From Allium sativum (taxonomy: Eukaryota > Streptophyta > Magnoliopsida > Asparagales > Amaryllidaceae): a stretch of DNA of 64,000 nucleotides. The DNA is taken from positions 398,886,192-398,950,191 of the forward strand of contig CM060921.1 in assembly GCA_030737875.1 (NCBI GenBank), given 5' to 3'. How positions within the stretch are numbered: the stretch's first letter is position 1; each line of letters begins with the position of its first letter. The translations under genes were made by a program, and so were the position numbers. The notes under the pieces are model-generated. The model made no database searches and was not told the DNA's origin. It saw nothing but the letters and a program-made list of their open reading frames with translations. Of this stretch, positions 12,453-24,347 are shown piece after piece.

Positions 12453-13032
12453 TTGCCTTCCGGAAAATCCCGTCTTTTGTTCTTGCCCATGCCCTTAATT
12501 ATACGATCCGTTATACCAAAATAAAGATACTTCCTCTTGTTTTAGGTTTTACTATTCTTTCCTCCCCTCCTTTGTGAACCAAGTCCATATCCATGAGTTC
12601 TTCATCCCTGTGTTGTGCTCCTTAGCCAAACTCCCTCATTCTCATCTTTGCCATCCTTGTGTAACTTGTTGACAGGTCTCTCAAAAGCTGCCTCCATCGC
12701 ATGGAGAATCCTACAAAGCTCGAAAGAAAATTAGCCGCAGGTGAAACTACTACGGCTATAGATGGAAGTTGGGCACTTGTTTGCCCTTTGACAAGTGTCG
12801 TAGTCTCGTCGAGCCTACGGAACCATGCCGCGATGAGGTTACCTCCCAGAAAGCCAGGAGCCCCGGAGACTTAGGAAAGAAGGAAACAAGGATTCAAAAA
12901 GAGGATCAAAAGATAGTGCATATGGCTTTAGGGAATACGCCTTTAAAATAAAACTTTTCTTTTGAAAATGCTTCTTTTAAAACCGTTTTGAAAATAATTT
13001 TTCAAATCTTTTATCTGATCCGGTAACCTTCA

Positions 13033-13044
13033 GCTCTGATACCA
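13033..13044 (-). other. Primer-binding site of B
   Basis: The plus strand reads gctctgatacca, so the minus strand reads TGGTATCAGAGC, complementary to the 3' end of plant initiator tRNA-Met, two bases inside the LTR at 13047. This fixes the orientation of B. Confidence 0.93.
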
Positions 13045-13468
13045 AGTGAAACACCCAACCTCCGTTAAGGACACTCACAGAGGGAATGTCTTAACTTCGG
13101 TGGAGCATTATAGGTAAGAGATGCAGATAAATTACAAGACAGACAAATAAAGCAGCGGAAAATAAAGTCATTTTATAAACAACTTAATTCAGTCAAGCTT
13201 TTACAACAATTTCCTCAATCATACTTAAATGTAATACATAGAACTTCTGTCTTGATTTAAAAACTTCCAAGAATAAAAGAAGCATAAAAATAATGATATT
13301 CCCCGATAAAGCATGAACCAGCCATAGCAGTGGTAGAGAGAGAGTCCAAAGCGATACACCAACTAATCTTCAAGCTTGGAAAGAGAAGAGGTCCAAGTTG
13401 GGCTGAGCTATTCCCTCCCTGACTACCTAGGGGGAAACAGAAGAAAAGAGGCGAAAAACAAACTAGGT

Positions 13469-13482
13469 CAGACATACGTCTG
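13469..13482 (-). other. Conserved U5 hairpin in B right LTR
   Basis: CAGAC-ATAC-GTCTG, perfect 5-bp stem, 422 nt from the LTR 3' end. The loop differs by one base from the other B copy and the stem does not. Confidence 0.6.
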
Positions 13483-14179
13483 GTAAGTCCAGTGATCTTT
13501 CAGCATGTAAACAAGATAAAGGATCATGACATGAATAAACCGAAAATAGGACAATACCATAAAAACAAGATAAGTGCAAGGTGAACTGAATGCGCTTTTA
13601 CTTTTTCTCTGCTTCGCTACTACTCTATTAATCTGATTTCTATATTTATCTCTGCACCACCTAACTAGTGTCCCAACTAGTAATCTGTATAAAATGATAA
13701 TTGTGATCCCAACCCCCGTAATTGTGGTAGCCTTTAGGTGTACATCTATCGTGAGGATTCCACCTCAATCAGCCTAATTTCCATGAACATGTTAGATGTA
13801 CCCTTACTACACTATCGATCGGCTCCCTACTTGTATTCATGTTCCATGTGTCTGTGTCAATCGGCCCTCTCTTGCGTGTAGATACCCTGTGTTGGTCCCA
13901 CCATAAGGTGTATCAATCCTTATGATAGCGACCTGACACGATTCAAGATGCACAGTGTATTACTATTGGTACCCACTACCCAGTGCCTGCTTTTTCCCAC
14001 TCCGGAGTACGTGCACGCTCGTAAACCATCGGAACCTACAATGACGTACCCCCTGCTGCTGCTTTGACCACTTATAATCAGCCCAGTAATCGTGCCCCCC
14101 TGCCTTGTTCAGGGTACCGTGATACGTCCATGTGGGTTACTGCTGAAATGGGTCCCCGTTACTAGGGTTTCCTATTTAT

Positions 14180-15340
14180 TACGTTTGTGGGCCTATATTT
14201 ACTAATATCACCCACCAACCCAATATGTACTTAACCCTCCAATCGATTCAAGCATTTTTAATAAACAGTTAAGTTTTGTGGGCCTATATGTACTTATATT
14301 ACCCACCTACATGAGATGTACTTAACCCTCCCATCGATTCAAGCATGTTTATTTAATAGTTAAGTTTTGTGGGCCTATATTTACTAATATTACCCACCAA
14401 CCCGATATGTACTTAACCCTTCCACTGATTCAAGCATGTTTATTTAATGGTTATGTTTTGTGGGCCTATATTTACTAATATTACCCACCTACCCGATATG
14501 TACTTAACCCTTCCACTGATTCAAGCATGTTTATTTAATAGTTAAGTTTTGTGGGCCTATATTTACTAATATTACCCACCAACCCGATATGTACTTAGCC
14601 CTTCCGCACATTACGCCATATTAGTTAAGTGTTGTCCGCTCATGTTAACTTAACCCACTCATTCATCATGTCATGTTGGTTAAGCATTTCTTATTAACTT
14701 GACCCCCCTTACTTATCATGTTGGATCGGTTAAGTGTTTCCTATTAACTTAACCCCGTTCGTTCATCAAGTTATATTGGTCAAGTGCTTCTTGTTAACTT
14801 AACCCCACGTATTCATATTGTTCAATTGGTTAAGTGTCATCAATCAATTCAAGTTAACTTAACCCACCTACGAGTCATGTTACTTTGGTTAAGTGTTGCC
14901 TTCTCGTGTAAACTTAACCCTACTACAAATCAAGTTATATTGGTTAAGTGTTGCCCTCTTATTTTAACATAACCTTTCCGTAAATCAAGTTATATTGGTT
15001 AAGTGTTTCTAAATTTACCTAACCTCACCCACTTGTCTAATTAACATGTTATAAAGGTTAAGTGTTCTAAATTTACTTAAACTCACCCACTTGTCTAATT
15101 AACATGTTATAACGTTTAAGTGTTCCAAATTTACTTAACCTCACCCACTTGTCTAATTAACATGTTATAACGGTTAAGTGTTCTAAATTTACTTAACCTC
15201 ACCCACTTGTCTAATTAACTTGTTATAACGGTTAAGTGTTCTAAATTTACTTAACCTCACCCATCAGTTTAGTTAACATGTTGAATTGATTAAGTGTTTC
15301 CTTAATTGACTTAACCCTACCAATCTTGACTTAGCTTTAT
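14180..15340. repeat. Tandem and quasi-palindromic arrays of B right LTR
   Basis: Five units of about 91 bp are followed by about a dozen units with gttaagtgtt ... acttaaccc arms. It is the counterpart of 2170-3420. Confidence 0.8.
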
Positions 15341-16785
15341 TAAAGCACCAACCTTTCACATTAGACAGGTATTGTTGTGGTCATCGGATGTGCCAGTCGG
15401 TTCCGGGCAGTTTTACACCACAACTCAGTCTAACCTCGGGTCCTTTTTGGGCTCAATGAACTAACCACCCACATTAGACAAGTATTGTTGTGGTCACTGG
15501 ATGTGCCGGTCGGTTCCGGGTAGTTTTACACCACAACTCAGTCTAACCTCGGGTTAGGCATATTCGTCTTTTCTAAATTTACATATTTCTTATTTATGAC
15601 AAATTACATATGTAAATTATTCCCAATTTAATTATGCCATAATTATCGTTTTAATTGTTCTCACAATTAATGGTATACTAAATATACCATTTCATGAACC
15701 ATTCTATGTCATGTAATTTTTCATGTTTATCTTACATATTTACATGTAAATTATAAATCAATTATTGTCATGGCCCACTTTCCTTCTAAATCACGTTCAA
15801 AATTTTAGGTATATAGATTATACCATTTTCATGCCACTTATCATGCTTATGTGTCAAACATGCCAATTACACGTAATTTCATGTTTTCCCCAACGTTACC
15901 CCCGTTCTACGTTTGCAAAATTACATAGAATGTTAGGCTCAATATTTTAGCCTAACTTATAAAACAAAAAGGGGAAAAGAGGAACTTTGCAACATTCCAA
16001 CATCATACAAAAGTATGGATCTAACTACACATATGTCACATGGATTTGGCATAGAACAATATAATTTTAACTATGAACTTGCAAATTTGATCTATGCAAC
16101 ATAAACCACACGCATATGAATTTACATAAAACTATACAAGTTAAACTTGGCATGTAGTCGTGAACTTGCAAATTAGATCTATCATAAAAGGCATATGGAT
16201 CTAACATATAAAGTTGTAGATCTAAACATATAAGGTCGTAGATCTAAACATGTATGCATAATGGCTCTAAACAATTAGGCATAAACGACATGACTTAGCC
16301 TAAAACTTGTATGTATCATAATATCACCAAACTTACATATGATAATTTCATTCCCAAATTCCTATACAACATCATAGGTTTACTCACCAATTTCCACATA
16401 ACATGATAGGTTCGATAGACCACAATAGTTCATAGGCATATATGATAGAATATACATAAATAAACATGAATCAACATCAGATACAACTTGATACAATTCT
16501 ATTTTACAATTTATTACAAATCATGTCTTTAATTTATTCACATCTGAAAGATAACTACACTTACAATCAAAAGGAAAAATTTGATTTCAGGGATCTGTAT
16601 TCTGAAACTGAATTGCTCGCCTTTGATGTAGATCATTGAATTCTCTTAGTTGAATTAGATTAGTTTTGATTTTGATGTAGCTTCTATCTTTCCTTTAAGT
16701 TGAAAGAGATGACGGTAATTCTAGTTTCACCATTGACAACATGACGACTCTAGGAATATTTTTGTGTGGCTTAGGGTTTAGGTTG

Positions 16786-16793
16786 CTTATATA
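16786..16793 (-). promoter_or_regulatory. Candidate TATA box of B right (5') LTR
   Basis: TATATAAG on the minus strand, 501 bp into the 5' LTR. The position is conserved in the other B copy. Confidence 0.5.
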
Positions 16794-17294
16794 GAAGTTT
16801 GATTTAATAGGAACCGTCAGATTAACCTAGAGCAAATCAAATCCATTCAGATAAGATAGAATTGCCACATCAGTCCTAATGACTCAGCAAGGAGTCCATC
16901 AGAACCAATCAGATGCCACATCTGCCTAAGAGCAAATCGGCCCACGGGTTGATAGCCAAACACCATGAATCAACCCCTAGTCGACCCAGCAGCGCTCGGG
17001 TCGACCTCAAAAATGGGCCGGTTCGTTTATTCCCCCTCCCGATTCGCTATTTTGAACTTTTTTTGCATATTTATTTATTTAATTTATATATATATATTTC
17101 TCATATGCATACAAACTTCAAGGCTTAATAACTTCTTCATAAGGTATCTGTTTTATGCAAACCAAATGTCTATCTTGCCCAAAATTTTGTGACGAACGTA
17201 ATAGCGCAACCCATTTTACTTAATTCTTCTTCTAAAAATTAAGTGTTCTTGAATTTGTTAATTTTAATATCCTCAGAAAATTCGGGGTGTTGCA

Positions 17295-17299
17295 AGTAG
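17295..17299. repeat. Target-site duplication of element B, right copy (agtag)
   Basis: It matches 1029-1033 and is followed by tctgaacatac, which continues the A LTR. Confidence 0.95.
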
Positions 17300-17469
17300 T
17301 CTGAACATACTTGTTGATTGCCCAGATATACGAGGGCCTCTCTTATGTATTGGACATACGGGAGCAGGAATAAGGTGCCTCCGGTTTCGGTCAGACCCAG
17401 AACAGACTTGTAAATGGATACGTATCTGACATTGGATTTTGTTCTGTGTGGATTGATCTCTATCAAATA

Positions 17470-17545
17470 TATATCTGTTTGGCGGCGGAGAATTTATTCT
17501 CTTGTTTAACGCCCTTCTCTGAGACGTACGAGCTCAGAGGTTATA
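17470..17545 (+). other. Conserved U5 block with two inverted repeats (A 5' LTR)
   Basis: GAGAAT-TT-ATTCTC is followed 20 bases later by CTCTGAG ... CTCAGAG around gacgtacgag. It lies about 1.46 kb before the LTR end. The same block is at 27905-27980, 60846-60920, 8144-8214 and, on the minus strand, 43945-44025 and 55018-55095. Confidence 0.55.
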
Positions 17546-18446
17546 TATCAATAGAAATCAGTCGCAAGGAGTGAATTGCCTGTGTGGCATGCGGAGATGC
17601 AGCGATCAAGACTTTTGTTGAAAAGCAGAGTCTTGTGGTTGATGATCAAAGCACGGCTTTAATATAGCGTAGCTTTGTGTATAGCATTGATTCGTGAGCC
17701 TCACACTTCGGTATGAGTTAAAAATGGGATAAGGACCGCTGGGAGAACCTGACGTTTCTTTCTAGCTATGGGTGGTGTCAGCGTTTTACTAGCCCTGACA
17801 TTGTTGATTATTATACCTTTGTGGATGTTGGAATGCGATGCACCTCGATTATATCGGTCTCTACGGAGCCGATAGATAGGTCTGATAGGATCGGGAAACG
17901 TGTGTTCAGGAATAACTAATCAACAAACGTAAGGGAGGATCGGCCCAGCCGATTCCAAGGGCTACCCAGAGTGTGTAGTCCTGGGGCATTTGCTAGAGTG
18001 TCCCATAGCCGATGAGGAGCTTGCCCCTTGCCTCGACTCATGATGGAATCCAAATTTCCAATACAAAATTACGGATTTGATTGTAACTTATATATGGCGA
18101 CATGATATATGGTACCCATGCCGTCTAGGATTGATATTTATGATTGGATTTGCTTTTGAAATGTATATGCACTAGTAATAATATCAAATGATTTTTGCTT
18201 TACACGTATGAAGCATATTTTGGCCATTATAAAGTAAAACTCTATCCTCAGGTTTGCGTTGCATTGTGTGATTGGACTTGAGTCTTATAACGGCTTCATT
18301 TTTATAAAAAGCATTGCATTGATTCAAAAGAGTTACTTTATTTCATGCACTTGCAATCACTGGAGTAAACCCGTTCCACGAAAGTGGCGTGGTCCTATGA
18401 TTTGCCTTGTTATTTTTGTTTAAACAGTTAAGTAGATTTCTCATAC

Positions 18447-18460
18447 TAGTCCCATGACTG
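18447..18460 (+). other. Conserved U5 hairpin (A 5' LTR)
   Basis: TAGTC-CCAT-GACTG. The outer pair is T:G and the other four are canonical, 474 nt before the LTR end, exactly as in the A 3' LTR. Confidence 0.5.
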
Positions 18461-18936
18461 ACTCGTAGTTTGTTTCACTTTACAAACTCGGGTGCCCTTA
18501 TTTTCACACGGGCAACCTAGTAACAGGTGACAAATTATATTTTGGCATTTGCACTATAGCATGAAGTGCACCTTTTGGCTTGTATGGCGAGGACTTGACT
18601 TCTCGATATTTTGGATACATGATATTCCGCCATTAGTACCTTATGTATATGATTCCGCTTATCGCGATGTAGACAAATTTACTTTTATTATGTACTCTCT
18701 TACGTATATATCCAGTGATTTGGATGTAGACTAATCATTTTCTTTTATGCACTAAGTTGTATCCTACACTGTGCTGCTCTGATGTTATTACATATTATGA
18801 TTCCGCTGTCATATTGATGTAAATTATTCTATTTTATATTTATGCTATTATTTGTTCTCTGCTAATGATGATTAATGTGTTATATTCCAATGATTATCCT
18901 TAACACCGTCGTACGGGGTTTTGAGATCGTCACAGG

Positions 18937-18948
18937 TGTTATCAGAGC
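18937..18948 (+). other. Primer-binding site of A
   Basis: tgttatcagagc lies two bases after the LTR end. It differs at one position from TGGTATCAGAGC, the complement of the plant initiator tRNA-Met 3' end. Confidence 0.9.
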
Positions 18949-19195
18949 TTTCGTTAATCTTAGTTCTGGAATTTAACACATTAAACACCTCGTCAAGATA
19001 GAATCAGTAGGGTTCTAAGGCGAGTAGCTCATTAGAGATAGGATTAGTAATATCCTAAAATGAGCTAAGCAGAACAGCAAAGTAACTTGATCAATACATT
19101 GTTATCTTTTCATATATTCTTCTGCTTTTACCATGTCTTAAAATTAACATTTCTATGAGCTTGACTCTTTTCTTGCTTATGCAGAACTGACTTAG
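18949..19195 (+). other. Element A leader with palindromic hairpin
   Basis: This untranslated leader lies between PBS and gag. At 19026-19066 AGCTCATT and AATGAGCT form an 8-bp stem with an inner TAGGAT/ATCCTA stem. Equivalent structures occur at the same place in E and G and repeatedly inside F, which suggests a packaging or dimerisation element. The role is inference. Confidence 0.6.
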
Positions 19196-20161
19196 ATGGC
19201 TACCCGAGCGGTTGCAGCTAGAGGTAGAGCAGGCCGAGGAGGCCGAGGTGTAGGGTGGGGGAATATCCCCGTTGCCACAGTGCCTTTGGTTCAGCCACCA
19301 CAACCCCCTCGACTGTTTGATTTAGATCAAGTGGGAAAGATATATAAGAATCTTGGAGGCAAGCTATTCTCAGGCACTGGTACTACAATTGAAGTTTTGG
19401 GTTGGTTGAAAACTTGTGAGAAGATCTTCAGGGGCATAGGTCTTGAGGATCACAGGAAAAGCTTTATGGGTGCTTGGCTATTGCAAGACGAGGCCCAACT
19501 ATGGTGGGATGCCATTACCTTGAATGAGGAAGAGGTAGAGATGACATGGAATGAATTCAAAACACTGTTCAAAGAGAAGTTCGTTTCAGAGCAAGAGATG
19601 GAGCACTTGCATGATGAGTTTGCCAATCTCCAACAAGGAGATTGCACCATCCAGGAATACCTTAGCAGGTTTACTCAGCTATCCCGCTATGCTCCAGCGC
19701 TCATTCTGACAGTTATGGCGAAGAATAAGAGGTTCATACATGGACTTCAGCGCAAGTACATGAATAGGGCCATGAGCCACGTTATGCTTGCATTCGCCGA
19801 CATGGTGGATATGTTGTGCAATTATGAGAGCTTAAACTTGAGGAACATGCAAGCAGATTGCGCAAAGAATCAAATGAGAAATAAGAGCAAGACTTCAAAA
19901 AGGTAGCCCGAATCAAGCATCGCAGCAGCAAATGCCAAACCACAAACAAATAAGCCACCCAAAGGAAGTTGATACAATGACGGTCAAGCTGGCCACTACT
20001 CCAATGTATGCACCACTCCAAAGCGGCAGAAGACCAACCAACCTAGCTCGAGTTAGAACACCCGCAACCCTGTTGAGTGCTTCAACTACCACCAAAAGGG
20101 GCACATCAGAAGGAATTGTCCTTTGATGAAGAATGCTCAAGTTGCACATGTACATGACAGG
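19196..20161 (+). pseudogene. gag: gag of element A, broken
   Basis: Gag forms the virus-like particle and binds genomic RNA. The ATG at 19196 opens 236 codons with an Arg/Gly-rich start and the retrotransposon gag core (WLLQDEAQLWWDA, FKEKFVSEQEMEHL, QEYLSRFTQLSRYAP). A stop at 19904 ends it. The same frame continues through stops at 19970 and 20054 to two CCHC knuckles. The first has lost two cysteines (a TGA and an Asp) and the second reads CFNYHQKGHIRRNC with one Cys replaced by Tyr. The frame is shared with pol, as in single-ORF chromoviruses. Confidence 0.9.
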
Positions 20162-20189
20162 GTGAACCCGCCAGCTGCTACTCCGAGAG

Positions 20190-20620
20190 CAGGTAAACCC
20201 GATGTTTTGGGAGTTACCCTTACTATTAAAAACATTCATGTTTCTATACTATTTGACACTGGTGCATCATAAAGTTTTATTGCAAGTAACACTATTAAAA
20301 AGTTAAAGTTAAATCTAAAGAACCTTAAAGAATCGATAAGAGTTCACAATCCGATAGGAGGTTCTATTATTCTCAGTTCATATTGTAAAGTGCCTATCTC
20401 TTTTTTTCGATACCGATTTACTTTCATATTGGTTGTCCTAAATTTTTCCGAATTAGATATTATACTTGGACTGGACTGGTTAACCAAATACGAGGCTGAA
20501 GTATGATGTTCCGAAAGAGAAGTAAAGATTAAAACAAAGCTTCGGCATATTACTATACCTTGTTGTGGCTCAGACTCAGATAGAAAAGAGTTTTGGTCTG
20601 CGCTGGAAGTTATTCCCACT
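20190..20620 (+). pseudogene. Protease domain of element A, broken
   Basis: An aspartic protease that would process Gag-Pol. The active-site motif LFDTGAS is intact at about 20249-20269, but the next codon is a stop (20270-20272) where relatives have His or Arg. The C-terminal landmark [15 protein letters not shown] follows at about 20460-20503 and then another stop (20504-20506). It is in the same frame as gag, with no frameshift between them. Confidence 0.88.
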
Positions 20621-21565
20621 TTGTTAGAAAACATTCCTGTCTTTAAACACTATGCGGATGTGTTCGAAGAAGTCGATAACTTACCTCCGCAAAGGGAAAT
20701 TGAATTCAGGATCGATCTAATTCCGAATGCCAGGCCCGTAGTACATCCAATACGAAGAATGTCTCTGAAAGGAAAAGAAGAATTGGGTGATCAAACCCAT
20801 CAAGTGCTATGGAAGGGTCTGATCAGACCTAGCTTCTCTAATTGGGGTGCAGCAGTAGTGTTTGTTCCTAAGTCAGAAGGTACCCTCCGATTGTGTGTCG
20901 ATTACCAAGACCTCAACAAGCAGACGCTCAAGAACAAATATCCATTACCCCACATCGATGATTTGTTAGATCAATTGAATTGAGCATGAGTATTTTCTAG
21001 AATGGACCTAGCTACAGGTTTCCATCAACTGAGAATTGCCGAAGAATGTGTTCCTTTGACAGTTTTCAGGGGTCCAGACATATTTTATTAGTAGTTAGTA
21101 ATGTCGTTCGGCTTGTGTAATGCTCCTGCATACTTTGTCGATTTAATGAATAGAGTGTTCAGAGAAGTCTTGAATGAATTTGTTCTGGTATTCGTCGATG
21201 ATATTTTAATCTACTCCAAGTCAGAAAGCGAGCATGAAAAGCATTTAGAACAAGTGTTGGGGATTCTGAGAAAGAACGTCTTCAAAGCTAAATTCTCTAA
21301 ATGTATCTTCTGGCAAGAGGAAGTGAAGTTCCTTGGCCATGTCGTGCCAAGGAAAGGAATTTCTATAGATCCAAGCAAGATAACAGCAATACAAGACTGG
21401 AAGCAGCCTACAACACCCATAGAAGTCCGAATTTTTCTCGGATTAGCTAGTTATTATCGGAAATTCGTTATGGATTTTTCGAAGATATCCGGTTCATTAA
21501 AAAAGCTTACAAAGAAGCAAGAAAGATTTAAGTGGACTCTCGAATGTGAGGAAGCTTTCCAGTAA
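20621..21565 (+). pseudogene. Reverse transcriptase of element A, broken
   Basis: RNA-dependent DNA polymerase. Motifs in order: [37 protein letters not shown], the [12 protein letters not shown] block, [12 protein letters not shown] and the catalytic FVDD in [15 protein letters not shown], then the thumb GLASYYRKF. Stops at 20981, 20987, 21089, 21092 and 21563 break it, but the reading frame stays constant throughout. All polymerase aspartates are still encoded. Confidence 0.92.
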
Positions 21566-21577
21566 CTGAAATTAAAA

Positions 21578-21980
21578 TTGACAACCGCTCCAGTATTAAT
21601 GATTATCGAGGGCAATCAAGATTTGATGGTCTGGACGGATGCTTCTATTAGAGGTCTTGGTGCAGTATTAATGCAAAGAGGCCAAGTAGTCGCTTATGCC
21701 AGTCGTCAGTTGAAGCCGCATGAGAAGAATTATTCAACGCATGATCTTGAGTTGCTAGCCATCGTTTTTGCTTTGAAAATCTGGAGACATTACTTATTGG
21801 GTGAGAAATTTGAAATATATACAGAATCATTGAAATATCTGTACACCCAAAAAGACTTGAACATGAGACAACAGCGCTGGCTAGAATTTCTTGCAGCGTA
21901 TGATCTAGATATTCTATATACGCCGGGAAAAGCCAATATGGTAGCGGATGCGCTTAGCAGAAAAACCGCAATCATCGCCA
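21578..21980 (+). pseudogene. RNase H domain of element A
   Basis: This domain degrades template RNA during cDNA synthesis. [14 protein letters not shown] carries the first Asp, [19 protein letters not shown] carries the Glu, and [19 protein letters not shown] the last Asp. Where relatives read [10 protein letters not shown] this copy reads YTESLKYL, a two-residue deletion that removes a conserved Asp-His, so activity is doubtful even apart from the stops. Confidence 0.88.
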
Positions 21981-21999
21981 ATCTTATTATTACGCCTTC

Positions 22000-23215
22000 A
22001 TTGGTTGATAAAATTTCTGCTCTTCAGAAGGATGATCACTTCATTCAGAGGATCAGAGAGAGAATTCAGAAAGGCGAGCCCTCGAGTTTTCAAGTTGATA
22101 ATGAAGGAATTCTGAGGTTAAAGGGCCAAATGTGTGTTCCAAACATTTTTGAACTCCGGAGAGAAGTACTGGATGAGTATCACAACTCTGAACTTAGTAT
22201 CCATCTAGGAGTGAGCAAAACATACAATGATATCAAGCACACCTTCTTGTGGGGGTCCATGATGAGTGACATTTCTTTATATGTTAGCAGGTGCTCTACT
22301 TGCCAATTAGTCAAAAGCGACCAATAGAAACTGGCCGGATTGTTGCAACCGTTGGAAATTCCAAATTGGAATGGGAACAAATTTCTATGGATTTCATAGA
22401 TGGTTTACCCCGAACCAGGAAAGGAAATGACAGTATTTGGGTGATCATAGATCGTTTCATGAAGACCGCCCATTTCATACCTGTCAGGTCCAATAGAACC
22501 GCTCAAAGTCTAGCACAGATTTATTTCAGAGAAATTGTTAAGCTACATGGAGTGCCGATCAGCATAGTCGATGATAGAGATCCAATATTTACTAGCAAAT
22601 TCTGGGAGGCATTTCAAGTGGAACTGGGGACAAAGATGAACCTGAGCACCGCATATCACACTCAGACAGACGACCAAACTGAGAGGGTGAACTGTATTCT
22701 GGAAGATTTACTACGGGCTTGTATTATTGATTTTGGCGGATCATGGGAAGACCACCTGCATTTGGTCGAGTTCTCATACAACAATAGCTATCAGGCAAGC
22801 TTGAAAATGTCTCCATTTGAAGCATTATACGGTAGACCGTGCAGATCTCCAGCATGTTGGGTAGAACCTGGAAACAGACTTGTGTTGGGACCCGATATGA
22901 TTCGGGAAGCTTCTGACAAAGTCGATTTCATCAAGAAACGATTACAAACAGCTCAAAGTCGACAAAAAAGTTATGCAGATTCTAGAAGAAGAGATTTAGC
23001 ATTTTTTGTTGGTGATTATGTTTATTTGAGAGTTTCTCCTATGAGAGGAGTAGTCCAATTCGGTAAAACTGGGAAGTTGGCACCCAGATTTATTGTTCCC
23101 TTTCCTATACTTGAACGAATTAAAACTCTCGCTTATAGGGTTCAATTACCTGATTGGTGGCCTGGAGTACATAGTGTTTCAAGTATCTCAACTTCGAAAG
23201 CATGTGCATGACCCA
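22000..23215 (+). pseudogene. Integrase of element A, broken
   Basis: It would insert the cDNA into the genome. The HHCC zinc finger is visible ([10 protein letters not shown] ... CSTCQLVK, about 22180-22320), then a stop at 22325 and a frameshift near 22360 lead into the core: MDFIDGL (first Asp), VDDRDPIFTSKFW (second Asp) and DDQTERVNCILED (Glu). The C-terminal part keeps GRPCRSPACWVEPG and GKLAPRFIVPFPILERI, followed by a second frameshift near 23170. Confidence 0.92.
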
Positions 23216-23217
23216 GA

Positions 23218-23443
23218 TCTTATTGTAGAAGAAGCAGCGCAACAGGACTTGGAAATTACTCCAGAATTAGCAGTTAGAAGAGAGCCGATAAAGATTATTG
23301 GCAAAGAAACTAAAGAGCTAAGGAACAAGAAGGTTCGTTTAGTTAAAGTGCAGTGGAGTGGAGATCCTAGAGACTGTACTTGGGAGACAGAAGAAAGCAT
23401 TAAGCAAGCTTATCCCAATTGCAGAGTGGACATCTACGACTAA
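23218..23443 (+). pseudogene. Chromodomain of element A
   Basis: This C-terminal chromodomain defines chromoviruses and is thought to guide integration to particular chromatin. VSQLRKHVHDP is followed by LRNKKVRLVKVQWSG, then CTWETEESIKQAYP, ending at the TAA after VDIYD. Tekay-type chromodomains lack some of the aromatic cage residues of canonical ones; that is family knowledge and was not tested here. This stretch itself has no internal stop. Confidence 0.85.
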
Positions 23444-23509
23444 CTCCGGTGCAAGGTACATTTATAATACTTTGCATTTCCGTTTTGTTTCCTACTTTAC
23501 TGATGTTTC

Positions 23510-23527
23510 CTTTTCGGGGATGAAAAG
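23510..23527 (+). other. Pre-PPT hairpin of A
   Basis: CTTTTCG-GGGA-TGAAAAG has six canonical pairs plus one G:T next to the loop. It sits four bases before the PPT. Confidence 0.7.
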
Positions 23528-23531
23528 TTTT

Positions 23532-23543
23532 AAGTGGGGGAGA
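23532..23543 (+). other. Polypurine tract of A
   Basis: aagtgggggaga lies one base before the 3' LTR start. The identical tract occurs in E, F and G. Confidence 0.95.
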
Positions 23544-24339
23544 TTGTAATAACCCGGAAAATACGAGCCAATTTAAAAATTTTAATTCGGTAATTTTAAT
23601 GAATTTGGAGTAATTGGAATAATTTATTTCAATAAAATAACGAGTTAGAAATAGTGCGGCAGTTTAAAAATTTGAATTCGAACTTCGACTGAACGTACAG
23701 GATGCAAAATAAAATGGATTTTAGCGAAACACAAAAATATTTAAATCTGTTTAAGAATATTTTTCTAACGAATCTGAAAAATCGAAATTTCATAGCAGGA
23801 ATCAAAAGTTTTGGCCAGTTGAATATACAGAATGGTCCCTATGGAATAAATATAGCTCTTGAAAATTGACATTTTGCAAATGACCTCCGTTTTTTATGAA
23901 ACCACTTTTGTTGGATCCGGGATGTCAATTTATTGCTAGGTTTCAAATTCCATAATTTTTGGAATTAATATGTGAGCGTGGCAAAGAAAAATGTGTATGA
24001 TTGATTTAAGTCAATTGGATCGACCAGAAAAGGGCCATTTTTCAAATGGTCTCAGAATTCGACGAAATTAGTTTTGTCGGGACCGTATCATCCCAACATA
24101 GCTTGATAAATTTTTTGGGAATTTTTGAAATCGGTATGTGGCCCCGGCAAATTAAAATGTACGTTCAAAACATAATTTGAATGTTTTATATTTTAATTTG
24201 AAGAATAACTGAATGTAGCAGTCGAATTGTCTTACGAAACATATCCCATTGTGTCCGGGATGGGGGTATTTAGCTAGGGGCGACAGTCGTTGGGTTTGAA
24301 TCGGAGTTCGTATGGAAAAACCCCTAATTTTTGAATTAA

Positions 24340-24347
24340 TATAAATA
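24340..24347 (+). promoter_or_regulatory. Candidate TATA box of A 3' LTR
   Basis: tataaata, 795 bp into the LTR, before the GC-rich leader. The spacing matches C, E and G. Confidence 0.45.

Larger units (their letters stand above)
10781..13046 (-). mobile_element. Element B internal region
   Basis: These 2266 bp run from the PPT (left) to the PBS (right). The only coding trace is the protease relic at 12150-12452. Much of the rest aligns loosely with the D interior (37027-39028), for example in the tracts of catccat repeats just inside the PPT. No reverse transcriptase or integrase motif is present in any frame. Confidence 0.85.
1034..17294 (-). mobile_element. Element B: non-autonomous LTR retrotransposon with large LTRs, nested in A
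   Basis: Both ends are LTRs (left 4365 bp after removing C, right 4248 bp) around only 2266 bp of internal DNA. The PBS complement lies against the right LTR and the PPT complement against the left LTR, so the element reads right to left. The internal region lacks reverse transcriptase and integrase and keeps only a degenerate protease stretch. This matches the LARD-type definition: long LTRs and a short non-coding interior, with mobility supplied in trans. The LTR copies differ by a few percent by eye. It is related to element D in LTR ends, internal sequence and protease relic. Confidence 0.93.
13047..17294 (-). mobile_element. Element B 5' LTR
   Basis: An uninterrupted 4248-bp LTR (tgaaacaccc to gggtgttgca on the plus strand). 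It carries the U5 hairpin at 13469-13482, the 91-bp array (14180-14600, five units), the TTAAG/CTTAA array (14620-15340), the two-copy ccggtcggttccggg repeat (15358-15560) and a TATA at 16786-16793. It shows the uninterrupted target site of C. Confidence 0.95.
17300..18934 (+). mobile_element. Element A 5' LTR, right fragment (U5 side)
   Basis: It aligns with 27735-29369 of the 3' LTR and ends in gatcgtcaca. It contains the conserved U5 block (about 17470-17545), the small CCAC-GAAA-GTGG hairpin (18376-18387) and the CAGTC-type hairpin (18447-18460). Confidence 0.95.

Noticed and set aside
12769..12951. 60-codon plus-strand frame in the B interior
   Set aside because: It is on the opposite strand to the element and has no motif.
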